Shown: piece by piece, positions 1 through 11,800 of the stretch
Layout: each line of letters starts with the position of its first letter
Numbering within the stretch: position 1 is the stretch's first letter
Assembly (NCBI GenBank): GCA_963971305.1
Contig: OZ020305.1
Location: 4,931,001-4,995,000, forward strand
Reading direction: 5' to 3'
Source: Arcuatula senhousia
Taxonomy: Eukaryota; Mollusca; Bivalvia; Mytilida; Mytilidae
Length of the DNA: 64,000 nt
Made by a program: the position numbers and the translations under genes
The notes under the pieces: generated by a model
What the model saw: only the letters and a program-made list of their open reading frames with translations
Database searches by the model: none
What the model was told of the DNA's origin: nothing

Positions 1-1085
1 TGGTCGTCTACAGAGAAGTTCTGTACCTCTCGGAACAATGACCTGTCAATGAAAGAGAAACAATATTTTTGTGTAATGTTAATTAAGCTGGTAATTTGGA
101 GATACAAGTTATAAGAGTATTTAAATTAAGTGCTTGTTGTTGGTGCAAATATCATGGTTCTTCAGTTAAGGATAATGTTTAGTTTAGTAAAGGTTGAATA
201 ATATGGTCATCAATAATTGTGCTCTTGGTGTTTTTCAAAGGCCAACATATTGAGATATATTTGATATGTTTCAAAAACTATTTTTGTAGGACTTCTTGAT
301 GTGGCTTTGCAAAATAATCGGTTTATGATTTCTTATATTTATGTTGAAATTACTTTATTCTTCAATTATTTGTGAATATGCTAAAAAGAGTAGTTATGTA
401 ATTTTCTTATAATTTTACATGTGACACATGTATTTCCATATGATGAAAAAAGTTTTGAAATGAAATATTGTTTAGCTATTCCACTTAAAATTTTAAGTGA
501 TATTTACGTTTTGTACATGCATTTATATCAATGTACACACTGCTAAAGAAAGTGTTCATTTAATTTTTTATGAATTTGTGAAATAATCAAAATATAGCCA
601 TTTATTTGTTCAATTCAAGTTTGTTGTGTGTTGTATTGAAGTGAAAATAGATAGTATTTAATGTCAACACTATTTTGCTTTGTTTCTAATGTTGTTATCA
701 ACTAAAATATGTTTTTTTGAATTAATTCTATTTTTGATTTTGTACCCAGTATATATTTGTGTACGCTAGTCATTATTGTTTGTATGCTTTTGTTGATCTT
801 TTTGAAATTTTATTTTAACAAGTGTATTTATATTCAGTGTCATGATTGTATAACATTCATTTTACTTTTTAATTCTTTGTTTGTTTTAAGGCTTGTTTAA
901 TTTTACACCAAAATTTATGCTTTATTTTAAAGATTTTTTTTCAACTTTAAGAAGTCTATTTTGATGTTGTTTATTTTTACTTACATTAATCTTGCCATGA
1001 GGAAAATTCTTGCTATAGTTCTGTTTAAGACAGAATTTTTACAAATATTTTTTTTTTTTAATTAATGAAATATGTTAACTATTGT

Positions 1086-1129
1086 CATAGACCTGTATAT
1101 TGAATATTTATTTAATATACAGGTCTATG
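1086..1129. mobile_element. 44-bp palindromic micro-MITE with 7-bp TSD
   Basis: The element is an almost perfect palindrome running from CATAGACCTGTATATT to its complement, with a short AT loop. It is flanked directly by CTATTGT at 1079-1085 and again at 1130-1136, as expected for a target-site duplication. The same terminal motif occurs near 55253-55263 and 62244-62258. No superfamily can be assigned from 44 bp. Confidence 0.6.
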
Positions 1130-2597
1130 CTATTGTGATGTAAGCCTTATATAATCAAATTGTGAAGCTATGAACTTTTTTTTTATTTACTCTAACAAAT
1201 GTGTGCCATTATATTTCAATTTGCTGTATCTGTTAGTTTTAAAACATTAATCTTTTTTTGCTGTTTTCTCTTACACATTTTTTTTTTAGTTTTTCTCTAT
1301 TATAGTTTATAATGGACTTTTCTTCCTTCTCCATAGTTCTCCATTAAATTTTCCTGTTATTATTTTAGGATAGGTTATTAATGTCTTTTTTCCATTGAAT
1401 TTACCTCTGATTAACTTGTTCCTCAGGTTTAGGACAATTTTTTGTCGTTGATTCGACTGGTACATGTGGGGGTTTTGTAGTTTAGTATAATAGCCCAGGT
1501 ATAGTAGAATTCTAGATTACTTTTTCTGTGGGGTTCAAATTTGTAAGGTTTTTAGAGTAAAATAAATGTCTTGTTTAAAAAACCATTGTTCATTTGTCTT
1601 TTCTTCGTTTCATTCAACAGATAATTCTGTTATGATCAATGATTACCTAAGTGCCAAATTCTGTACTATATTTAGAGTGAGGTGTTTCCCTGGTGTTGGG
1701 ATATTTATAGATTGAGGTGTTTCCCAAATCCCTTGGTGGTAGGTTCTTTAATTTCACTACCTATTAATGATGACTGCTGTGGTTTTGAAGTTTTAATTTG
1801 ATATTAATGATTCACTATCTAATGTCAGAAGCTAATTTGGTTTTACTATGCTGTTTTAAGGTAACATTCATTCATGAAATTAAACATCGTTAAAACTAAT
1901 ATTTGAATTTAATGTTCTCTTTCAAACATCCATTACATCTTCTACCTATTATGTTAATTTATGTGCAGCAAAACTTCTTAATATAATTATATACTTATAA
2001 ACTAAATTATTTATTTTATGTTACATGTTTATTATATAGAAACCTTATTCAGATATGAATTCCTTGATTTTTTAAAATTGTCCCAAAGTGGATATTTAAA
2101 GAAATGTTTTATCAGAATTGTGTGTCAATAACTCATACTGGACTTTGTTAATGATATAATTTGTTTATTTATTTACATTTGTTTGTATTTATATATATTT
2201 TTATCATATTTATGATTGTAATCAAAACTTTGTGATAATCAAAATTATATTCATGTTTATATAGACTGGTCATGCTGTTTACTGTGGCCATTTTAATGTG
2301 CTGTGATGTTTTTGTTTTTTTTTGTATTTTGTGTTGTTTTTAGCCTGTGTATTTTTATGATCTATTTATGAGCTATATTAATAGTTAAATCTTTGGAAAA
2401 AGTGTTTTTAGTGGTAGGATAATGTAAGTTGTGATAACTTTTATCTGATCCAGTGTTGTAATTTAACGACAATAAGTATGTTTAAATCAGTGGAAAAAAT
2501 TATTTTTGGTCAGATTTCACAGAGTGAAAAATCCGGAATATAACATGGTGAAGGTAGGGCAACAGCAGGTGGTTAGGCATGGGAAGAATCTTTTGTA

Positions 2598-2672
2598 TTA
2601 GTTTTTTGAGCAACTACATTATAAGCCACTTAAAATATTTTGTACACAGCATCAGGATGGGGTCCCATAACG
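2598..2672. repeat. Diverged copy of the 54.3-kb core repeat
   Basis: The phrase from TTTTTTGAGCAACTAC to GGGGTCCCATAACGG matches, with divergence, the right arm of the inverted repeat at 54440-54556. This suggests a dispersed repeat fragment inside the putative 3' UTR. Confidence 0.45.
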
Positions 2673-3972
2673 GTCTGTCATTCATCTACTTCCTGTTTAA
2701 CAAAATCCAGCCATTTTTTACTTGGACAGATGTTTTTGCTTAAGTTTTGCCCAGTTGATTAAAAATCATTTATAGATAGTTCACAAGAATACCTGGTTTG
2801 GTGCACTGTAATACTGTGTGCTGTGTTTTGTGTGAAGTGCAATAATATACACCCTATTTATTTTTTGTTTTTGACAGTTTTATACATCTAACTATCAGTA
2901 TTATTTTATCAAGAGTGAATTTAATTATAACTTAAATGTTTTTTTATTATTTGATTTAATTTTAATTTTTATGCTGTGTCAAAACATTTTTTTCTTTGTT
3001 GAAAGACATTTTGATAATGTATATATATGAAATACAGTTAAATTTTTATTGGGATTTCATTTTGAATTGTCTCCCTTGAACCAATAACATAATATTGTAA
3101 TGGCAATGCCAATTTGTTTGTTTATATATATTTTGTCTGTTATACACTGTTGCCACGGCCATCATCGAAGTTTGTTTATGTTACACGTTTTTATGTTGAG
3201 AGTGTTTATTTTGTGATTTTTTTTAAAATAAAACTTTTTTGTGACAGTTCTTGTCATACTTGGCCTTAAAAGTCTGTTTCCATTCCCTAGCCTTTTTTCT
3301 GTCATTCTCATTTGTTTAAAGAACGAGAAATTCTGTTAGGGAGCTCATAAAAGGACACCCCGTTGCTTTATTTCCTACTCTATAAGTCCAATTATCTCCC
3401 CTGAATGTTTTCCAAAAACTATATACCTCAAATTTCATCAAAATCCATCAAGTGGTTTAGGAAGAGTTTTGCTTAAGAGATCTCATATTGGTTTTATGCA
3501 TTTTCAACACATTTTAGCTCACCTGGACCGAAAGAATGTCTATGTGAGCTATTGCCATCACTGTCGTCGTCTGTTAACAATTTTTCAAAATTTTCGGACA
3601 TCATTCAGGGGAGATAATTGGACTTAGACTTTTTAAATACATTATTCAATGGGAGACCCCCGTAAGCGCAACTTCTCCTAAACCGCTTGATGGATTTTGA
3701 TGAAACTTTACCTGAAGGAAGTACATCATTTATAGATGTGCATGATGAATTTTCATTGCTCTTGGATATTATTCAGGGGAGATAATTGAACTTAGACTTT
3801 TAAATACATTATTCAAGGGAGACCCCGTAAGCGCAACTTCTCCTAAACCACTTGATGGATATCGATGAAACTTTACATGAAGGAAGTACGTCATATATGG
3901 ATGTGCATGAAGAATTTTTATTGCTCTTGAATATCATTAAGGGGAGATAATTGAACTTAGACTTTTTAAATA

Positions 3973-4857
3973 CAGTCGAACCTCGTTAACTCGAAGTCGA
4001 GGGGACCATTGAAAAGTATTCGAGTTATCAGAGGTTCGACTCATCCAAGTTTATACTCGCAGTGAAATGTTCTGTCGTTTGTTTTATGTTCCATCTTCCA
4101 TGTCTAGATGAATCCTTTTTTACTCTGTTTTGAGTGATTGAAGACGTGTCATCGTGTCAAGAGATTACTTTGAGTGAAATAAATTATTTAATAAAACATG
4201 TTTTTTTTAAATTTACTCCAATCTCGAGTCAATATTGATGATGCAATCAACCATTCAAACATTGAAAATACAAAATCAGTTACGAAACGAATTAATACGT
4301 ATGTTGTTAGTCACTGGTTATGGTGGAAGTTGAGCTAAGTTTCTTCATGAGATGACGCCGATTTATTTTATTTTATTAAAAATTTCAATCAATCATTGTA
4401 ATTTATGTAATGAAACTAATAAATCATTTAAAAAAAAACGGCTTTACTGATTAAGTTCGTCTTCTCAGATTAAACACACACATTTACCATGTTGTTTAAA
4501 ACGCTTGGGTGATCAAATCAAACAGTTACACATGAATACACATGTGTCCAATCATTAAATAAACAACTCATGATTAACACCTTTTGAAGCCATACAACGG
4601 TCACGATTCAATTAAAATGACATCAAAGAATTAGATATTAAAGTCGACTTCGACTTAATCAGGGTTAATTACTATTATTTTCAAAACGTGGGGACTGTCA
4701 AATTACCTCGACTTAACCGAGATTTCGAACTATCAGAGTTCGAGTAATCAAAGGTAAAAATGCATTGGGTTAATGGAAATTTTGCCGGGACTTTCAAAAT
4801 AGTTCGAGTAAACCGAGTATTCGAATAATCCGAGTTCGACACATCGAGGTTCGACTG
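3973..4857. mobile_element. Tc1/mariner (pogo/Tigger-like) non-autonomous element
   Basis: The 885-bp element has inverted ends CAGTCGAACCTCG, followed inward by further TCGAA-rich inverted phrases. It is flanked by TA at 3971-3972 and 4858-4859. Removing it with one TA restores a core repeat that reads like the copies at 3640 and 3805, which is empty-site evidence within the window. There is no transposase frame. TA duplication and CAG ends fit the pogo/Tigger branch. Confidence 0.75.
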
Positions 4858-4941
4858 TACATTATTCAATGGGAGACCCTGTAAGTGCAACTCCTCCTAA
4901 ATCGTTTGATGGGTTTTGATGAAGAAAGTACATCATCTGTA

Positions 4942-5284
4942 TTGGATGATGAAGAGCACTTCTTCTTTAATTGTAAACTTAATGATAATATTAGAGAACA
5001 ACTATTTACCTTTTATAAAATAAATCCATATTGTAATACTTTAAATAGAACACAAATAATTAGTAACATATTAAACCCGTCAACTCCTGAGGAAATTAAA
5101 ACAGTCGTTTCTTTTTTGCAACAGTCATTAGACCTGAGGAGAGGAGACTAGCAAACTGTTTTTATTTTATTAAGGTTTATATGTTATAATGTTTGTATTT
5201 GTAAACTCATGCTTGTATGTTATCTATGTAACTATATGTATGTACTACAACCCAAATGGGTTAAAGTTTTCAAATAAAGATTAT
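4942..5284 (+). mobile_element. 5'-truncated LINE 3' end
   Basis: The open frame through 5149-5151 (TAG) contains a DDEEHFFFNC phrase followed by an R-x-x-LF helix. This resembles the region after the reverse transcriptase domain in non-LTR retrotransposons, and the phrase is paralleled by DEIHFLITC in the LINE at 45.2 kb. After the stop there are about 130 bp of 3' UTR ending with AATAAAG. The insert is flanked by ATCTGTA at 4935-4941 and 5285-5291, consistent with target-site duplication. It interrupts a core repeat of the surrounding element. The copy is far too short to be functional. Confidence 0.6.
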
Positions 5285-5440
5285 ATCTGTAGATATGCAT
5301 GATTAATTTGTAAAGCTCTCGGTTATTGAGGGGAGATAACTGGACTTAAGATTTTTTTTACAGTACAATGTCCAATATGAAGCGGGGGGGGTATCCTTTT
5401 GTGAGCTCGCTCACAGTATTACTTGTTTTTTTTTATTTCA

Positions 5441-6360
5441 GTTGGAGTTTACATATGTGTTATGGTCTCATGTTCATTTACTTCATATCCTTTCATAAAA
5501 TATTGAAAACTCTTCGAATTATCTCCATTGAAAGATATCCTACTTCAAATACTTAAAAAAAAAATTACATCTCCACATGAGGAAATGTTTGTAGAGCATC
5601 AATCAAGCAGGTAGGAATTCCACTTATAGATGTGTGTATAGACAGGTGATTCCAATATTAAACCCCCAAACTTAAAAATCATCATTGTTAATAGAAAATA
5701 CAAATTATGACTTTGTGTCCTAATGTTTCTCCTTACTTGGTCTTGTCACATGGGGATGAATGCCCTGTAGTTTTCAGTCTAGAACAATTCAGAACTTTAA
5801 TTGTATCAAGGTATTCTACATACTTGGAATGTGTTTTGGATATAAATATATTGCATACAAAAGTTGATTACTTTTAACCTTGAAATTTGACCTCAGGGTC
5901 AATACTTTTTCCAAGGCACACTTGTGGCAACTTGTAACATTCATCTTTGAAATTGGGGATTCCATTGTTTGTATGTGTAGCAAAATCATCTTTAGATAAT
6001 GTGTCATGACCTTTGACATTTTTTTTTGTCTTTTAAAGACCAATCCATGAATGAGTTGTGACTTGACTTTTGAGGTGGGTGCCTGTATGTGTTAAAACCA
6101 TTTGGAGATCAGGGTTCTTGGCCTTTCACATTGAACTTTGACCTCAAGGTCAATATAATGTATTATGAAGAAGGGCCTGCAGATCTTGGTCCCATCTTGC
6201 TCATTTCAAGGGCAGAGGAACCAGATTATTGATGTCTCATTGCTAGAGGTAAGATAAAGTGGTAGAATTGTTTAAAAAATTCAGATACAATAAGACAGAC
6301 GGGGAACATTTTTCTCCTTTTTGACAATAACAATTGTTTATTCCATTATTTCTTTCCTTG
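5441..6360. other. No gene seen; TGACCT/AGGTCA motif pairs
   Basis: No supported coding region. Two places (near 5890 and 6140) carry TGACCTCAGGGTCA and TGACCTCAAGGTCA. These look like nuclear-receptor half-sites, but they occur in similar flanking text and are more likely part of an old repeat. Confidence 0.3.
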
Positions 6361-6362
6361 GT

Positions 6363-6944
6363 TATGCCCCCCCCCCCCCCACACACACACTTTTGTTGGG
6401 AGACATATTATTTTAGTCCTGATTGTCCATCACAAAGTTTGTAAGTGCAACTCCTCTGAAACTACTGAATGGTATTTAAAGAAACTTGGTATATATAGGA
6501 ACGTCACCATATGTATATTTGGGCATATTACCAGGAAATTTTGATCCTCAAATTTTTATGGGAGTTATTGCCCTTTGAACTTAAAAATTTGCTGAAAATC
6601 AATTTATCATCTTGTTTGGCAACTCCTCTGAAACTACAGAACCGAATTTAATGAAACTTGGTATAAAGGAAGGACACCAAATGTAGTTATGCATGTTGTC
6701 AGAAAATTTTGATCTTCAGATTTTTGTGGGAGTGATGGCCCTTTGAAATTGCTTTCATCTTGTCAGTCAAACTCCTCTCACTAAGGAAACTTTGTATGTT
6801 GGAAGGTCGCCATATGTAGTTGTGCATATTACTAAGAAATTTGTGTGGGCTTTATGGACCTTTGAAAGAAGCAGAGGTACCAATGGGGTATCTTTGAACT
6901 TCCGACTTTTGTGGGATACGGGCGGAGACATCGTTTTTGCGGGC
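6363..6944 (+). mobile_element. Pearl-like element (171-bp core family), degenerate copy
   Basis: The left end has a poly-C/CA run followed by TTTTGTTGGGAGACATATT. The right end reads GGCGGAGACATCGTTTTTGC. Between them are about three diverged cores starting GCAACTCCTCTGAAACTAC. The same ends and core are present in better condition at 30353-31126. Confidence 0.6.
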
Positions 6945-7377
6945 AAAAAAAAAAACTTCAATTTTTAAAGTTATTTATTTATGATAGTCATTTATTTTTT
7001 GTCAATCTTTTAAATTCTTGATAATCTGTCTCAAAAATAAGAAAACAATTAACAAACAAAACAGGACATTAAGCTATAAGCATACATGAATATAATATTT
7101 TCTCGACTAATTTATGAGTGTAAAAACTTTGAAATCAATGAAAATTTGGACTCCCAAAATAAATAAAATAAATTGTGTCACTGTTTATTGTTGTTGATTT
7201 TTCTTTGAGTGAAAAGGAGAATACAAATTTCACAGTCTGGACATTTCTTCCACAGCTCAGTGGAACGGCAACTCAGCTCATTGAGAGATGTTTATTTGAT
7301 GCAAGTGATAATAATTGTCAAAGCGATGTAGTTATAAATTGTGGCCGTAATATTTTTAGAATTACATAATTTGCTTA

Positions 7378-7661
7378 GGCACGGACCATTTGATTTTCTG
7401 GGGGGGGGGCTGGGATTTTTTTGAAAAAAAATTTCCCGGCCCTGATTTTTGTTAAAAAAAAATAATCTGGCCGGTACCTAGGTTGAAAATAAATAATCTG
7501 GTTTCAATCTTGCCAATTGAAAAAAAAATCTTGCCAACAAAATTTCCTTGCTTAATATGTGTGGGGAAAAAATAATCTGGCCCGCAAAGCGGGCGAAAAA
7601 AATTTCCCGTCTCAAGGTAAAATCCCAGGCCCCCCCCCCCGAAAATCAAATGGTCCGTGCC
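7378..7661. mobile_element. PIF/Harbinger-like MITE
   Basis: The 284-bp element has terminal inverted repeats GGCACGGACCATTTGATTTT, followed inward by G/C homopolymers. It is flanked by TTA at 7375-7377 and 7662-7664. A 3-bp TTA duplication with GG-starting ends is typical of PIF/Harbinger (Tourist-like) elements. There is no coding capacity. The interior has several AAATAATCTGG phrases. Confidence 0.65.
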
Positions 7662-7664
7662 TTA

Positions 7665-8689
7665 GAAAAGCTTTTTCCAAGACAGCTTTTGAAGGGAAAA
7701 AATGAGTACAAAACTAAGCAAAAGTAGCATTCCAAACACTGGATGCCAAATTTTCAAGAATGTGAACAGTTTCTCTCCATTGTTGTCGCCACAAAGAAAT
7801 ACGTGATAATTAATTCATCAACTCATTTATTGCCCAATTACACGTTGATTACATCTGGCAGGTAACTGTGTTAGGTTATTACCAATGCATGTCCAACTTT
7901 CGGTACAAGTTGCAGTATTGGCAACATATAGGATCTGGATATTCTGTGTGTGTATTTTGAACCAGTTGTATCATAAAATTACGTAAATCTCTTTTATATA
8001 GAAATGTTTATAATAAGTACATATGCCCTCTGGTAATCATAATCATGTTATGATTAGTTATATAACAAAAGTTAAGGTAAAGAAAAACTCGTTAAAATGT
8101 CACCATAAGACGCTTCCCCAGGGCACCAATTAATAAATTTATTACAATTTGCACCACGTGAACTGGTCTAATGGTCTAACTGAGATTTTGGGCGGAAAAT
8201 GAAATTTATAAACATTGCGAAATTGGTCAAAAGTACATATAGATAATTGCTACGCTTTTTAGTATTTTTAATTTTAATGTTCACCTGAAAACCATTTTTA
8301 TATACGAAATCGTCTGACTTTTCATCTGAAAGACTGGTAGATAATTAAACATGTTTTTAATTAAATTGCGAAATACTGATAAATGATTATAACTAGAAAA
8401 AACAATATTTCAAAATGAATTCCAAATAAATGATTAATTTGTTGATTCAATTATCTATGATATACCTGTGTACTCGGTATATTAGAAACCTTTGAATCCT
8501 TGTTCATAAAAAATGCATAGAAATTATTATTTATAAGATATTTCAATAGAATTTTGTTTAAAACCCTAAATCAAAAGAATTATATTAATGCCATAAACAA
8601 AAAAGTCTGATCGATAATTATTAGCGTGGCCTAAAAGAAAACACAAAACAAACACCTTGGCCTACTCACAGTGAGCGAGAAACTAGCGT
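7665..8689. other. Non-coding AT-rich interval
   Basis: No reading frame, RNA gene or clear repeat could be supported here. Confidence 0.5.
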
Positions 8690-8873
8690 TTTGATTGGCT
8701 GTCAGATTTTCTAGTTGGCCATTCAGCACTGACCAACCTTCCACTATAGATGGTAGGCGAAGCTACGAACAAAGGAAAATTATAGTAAAATTTACACGAT
8801 TTCTAGTGAAATTTCGAACAATTATTAAACGAATATTGAAGAAGATTGGATAAAGAATAGCTGAATGCATTCG
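8690..8873 (+). promoter_or_regulatory. Candidate promoter and non-coding first exon of the ZNF608/609-like gene
   Basis: A balanced-composition patch in an AT-rich stretch contains a GATTGG (CCAAT-type) box near 8694. It ends in a strong splice donor TTCG|GTAAGT with exon end 8873. If spliced to the acceptor ending at 17047, the main frame has a stop at 8851-8853 and no earlier ATG, so the ATG at 17067 would be the first in-frame start. The joined RNA would also carry a 19-codon upstream frame from 8865 that overlaps the main start. This is a model, not a proven exon. Confidence 0.35.
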
Positions 8874-11800
8874 GTAAGTTTAAAAAACAAGGGGAAATTG
8901 ACAAAAACAGTAAATATTGATGTCTTTCCGGTCGTTTGTACAATCGTTCGGCCATTTATCATGCCTCGGTCGGTATGTTCACTCAGTGTGTATTTACACA
9001 AAAACGTTTAAATCCTCACAAGAGTTAGCATACACAAATCACAACAGAAATATGTTCTGATTACCACAATAACAAAAAAGATAGCCAAAAGATACCAGAG
9101 CATGAATAAAATACAAATAAGACCGACAAATGCCCCACACAACACCCCAATTTTGATCCATACCATAGACTATAGCAGTTGCAAGGTTGTAAAATATGGT
9201 TAATATGAAGATGAAGACATATCCAGAATATATCTTTATATAATGTCTTTACATTCAAGACAGATGTAAAATTTATTGGAATAGGATGCAAGTAAACAGG
9301 GTTTACTCTGATCAATATCTTCAGTAATTGTTATGTTTTATCACACAAATTATAGTTTTGTTTTACACAATAGTTGTACAGATGTCTTTATACCTCTAAA
9401 GGTAGATTTTTTTTTAATATATAATAATTTATTGAATTAAACACTGCTAATTATGTTATTGATAAATTTTGTTTACATTTTTTATGATTAATTTTAGATG
9501 TCCACTCCCGTACAATAATGTAGAACTTATGTCTTTTAAATCACCTTTTATTAAGTTATTATTCCCTTGAATTATTTAAAAATACTGTAAACATTGTAGT
9601 AACACCATTGGAGCTGTTTTCATTTGATCAACTATTAAAGGCACGAGTGTAAGATTTCTGTCTATTTAACAGTGAGATTTTCTCATTATGTGTGATCTGA
9701 TCATAGAACATATATTTTGTACATTTGGTATGTTAAGTACATGTATGTACTTGTGTTAAATTCAATAAAGTACTACATAAAAAGTGTGATATCAATTGGT
9801 AAATCTATAATTTTTAAAAACTGTAAGATGAATAATTCAAGGTTATAAGTTATTCACTTATGTATGATGTATAATAACCTAATTGATCTGTGGCCAGCTA
9901 ATTGTTGTCATTTTTGGTCAAGACGGCCTCAGGACAATTTAATCAATACATTGACAAGTCTAGCAATCTTATCTTCAGTTGTAACCTGAGATCTCAAAGT
10001 AAAACTTCAAATTCAGTTTCTTTCATGTCATATTTTTAAGCAGTTTCAGAAATAAATTTTCTTTTCTGTTAGAAATTTTGTATGTGAAGCCTTGAGGGAA
10101 TTTTTTTGTCTTTTCAACAAAATACTGAAAACCGAATTGATTAAATTGGCATTGTAACAGTACTGGGGTCGTATAAGTGTACATATTTTTGATTTGAGCA
10201 TCAACTGACTGTTGTTTTATTAATTTGCAAATATATTAAATCAATTAAAATTTGACTATTAAAGGACCTTTACATGCAAATGTACACTGTGTACATAGTG
10301 GAGAAATTTGATAAAAGAAATACAAAAAAAAAGTAAGGTTATCTACCTTTTAAAATGTTTAGCTTGAGAGATTTTTTATCACACTCCAAAGGAGCTACAT
10401 TAAAAAAGATTGATTTTTACTGAGTGAACTCCGAAAGAAAAAGAATTAAAGAAATTTACTGGTAAAAGGCTTAAAAATTGCTTGAATGGGTTTAGAATAG
10501 TTTCGAAACACGAAGGTGTTGTATCACTTTATCGTGTTGTTAACAAGTTTTCTTCACGTTAAGGTGGATTTTAAACATGGTATTTAATTTTTCAAGCAAC
10601 ATTTCATAATGTTTAACATGGTCTTTACTCCAATCTGGATGACCAGGGATTTTAAAAATTCATTGAATTGAATGTAAAGGATTAGCAAGACCATGTCAAA
10701 GTTACAAAGTGAAGTCCTTTATAGGGATTATCTATGACCAGTCATGTATGTATAATTTTTAGCCTATGTAAATAAGATTATGCCTTATCAAATCTTAATT
10801 TGCATGGTCATGGTTCATTAACTTCAGTAAAACATGAAGGGCTCATTTGTCAGTGAAAAGGGATTGATTTATAAGGCTTAAACTTCCTGTCTTCTCCAGT
10901 TTGTATGTATGAATTAATGACCCATAGGTTAATGGATTACATGGCAAAGTCCAGGTTGGAGGAAAAATGTGTGTTTATTTGAAATTAATGGTTGAAGATT
11001 AAACAGGCAGTTTAAATGAATGTAAGTTTACTATCAAAAACACCTGCTTAGATTTTGTTTTTCTATTTTTAAAGGGTTAAAAAATTAAGAGTTTTTCAGA
11101 AAACAATAAAGGTGTAAAAGGGATACTGTTACTTTAAAATAAACACCTTGTAAAATTGGGTGTTTTACTAAGTTTAAAAAAAATATGCATATTCAATAGA
11201 GGTTAGCTACAACATTCATTCATTTCACAGACATTTTATTGACTTGTATTTAATTACCTTTAATGTTTAGTTTAAAAAAAAATAGAAACTTCTAAAAACC
11301 TTTAGTAGAAAGTAGAATATGCAATATCTTTTGAAAATAAATTCAGTTTGTGCAATTGTCATTGTCTATTAAGTTTGAGTATTTCTGGTTTTCATTAAAA
11401 CAGTGTTACAAAAATTATCTGCAACTTGAGAATTAAGTCGATCAAATAGTTGGAAATTAAAGAAAATGGACTTACAAAATTGTGTTATTTTATGAATGTA
11501 AAAAAATATTTATGCAGTCATATTAAAATTCAATGAGTTTTCGAACTGAATTTAATCAATATGTTTTTCATGTTCCTTTCAATCAGTTTATTTGTACAAT
11601 TTATGCTCTATTCCACATAAAATAAAATAAAAATATCGTATCAAAAAGAATCATCTTGACTAATCAAACTGCTAGAAAATACTTCTTTTCATTCTCTCTG
11701 AATAACAAAGCGCTCAGCGATACAATACAAATAATTATAAAACACGGGAGTTCACCGCCAGCAGCTGTCTTGATTTCTATCGATAAAGTAGTTGTTAATG

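Larger units (their letters stand above)
1..3250 (+). other. Probable 3' UTR of an upstream plus-strand gene
   Basis: The stretch is strongly T-rich on the plus strand, like the 3' UTR after 27767, and has no long reading frame. Canonical AATAAA signals lie at 1561-1566 and 3227-3232, and the T-rich character fades after the second. The first 50 bases have balanced composition and could be the end of a coding exon: two frames stay open to TGA codons at 39-41 and 50-52. I cannot tell which is real, and I do not recognise the protein. This is an inference from composition and poly(A) signals only. Confidence 0.4.
3510..5430 (+). mobile_element. Pearl-like element with about 165-bp core repeats and two insertions
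   Basis: It begins with a 'TTAGCTCACCTGG' end and finishes with 'GAGCTCGCTCACAGTATT', a pair of ends also seen in part at 31666-31735. Inside are tandem cores anchored on a GGATTTTGATGAAAC phrase at 3692, 3857 and 4911. The first spacing is 165 bp. The second is 167 bp once the 887 bp added by the insertion at 3973-4857 are removed. A LINE fragment sits in the last core. This layout resembles the bivalve pearl elements, which are thought to be non-autonomous Helitron relatives; that assignment is inference. Confidence 0.6.
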
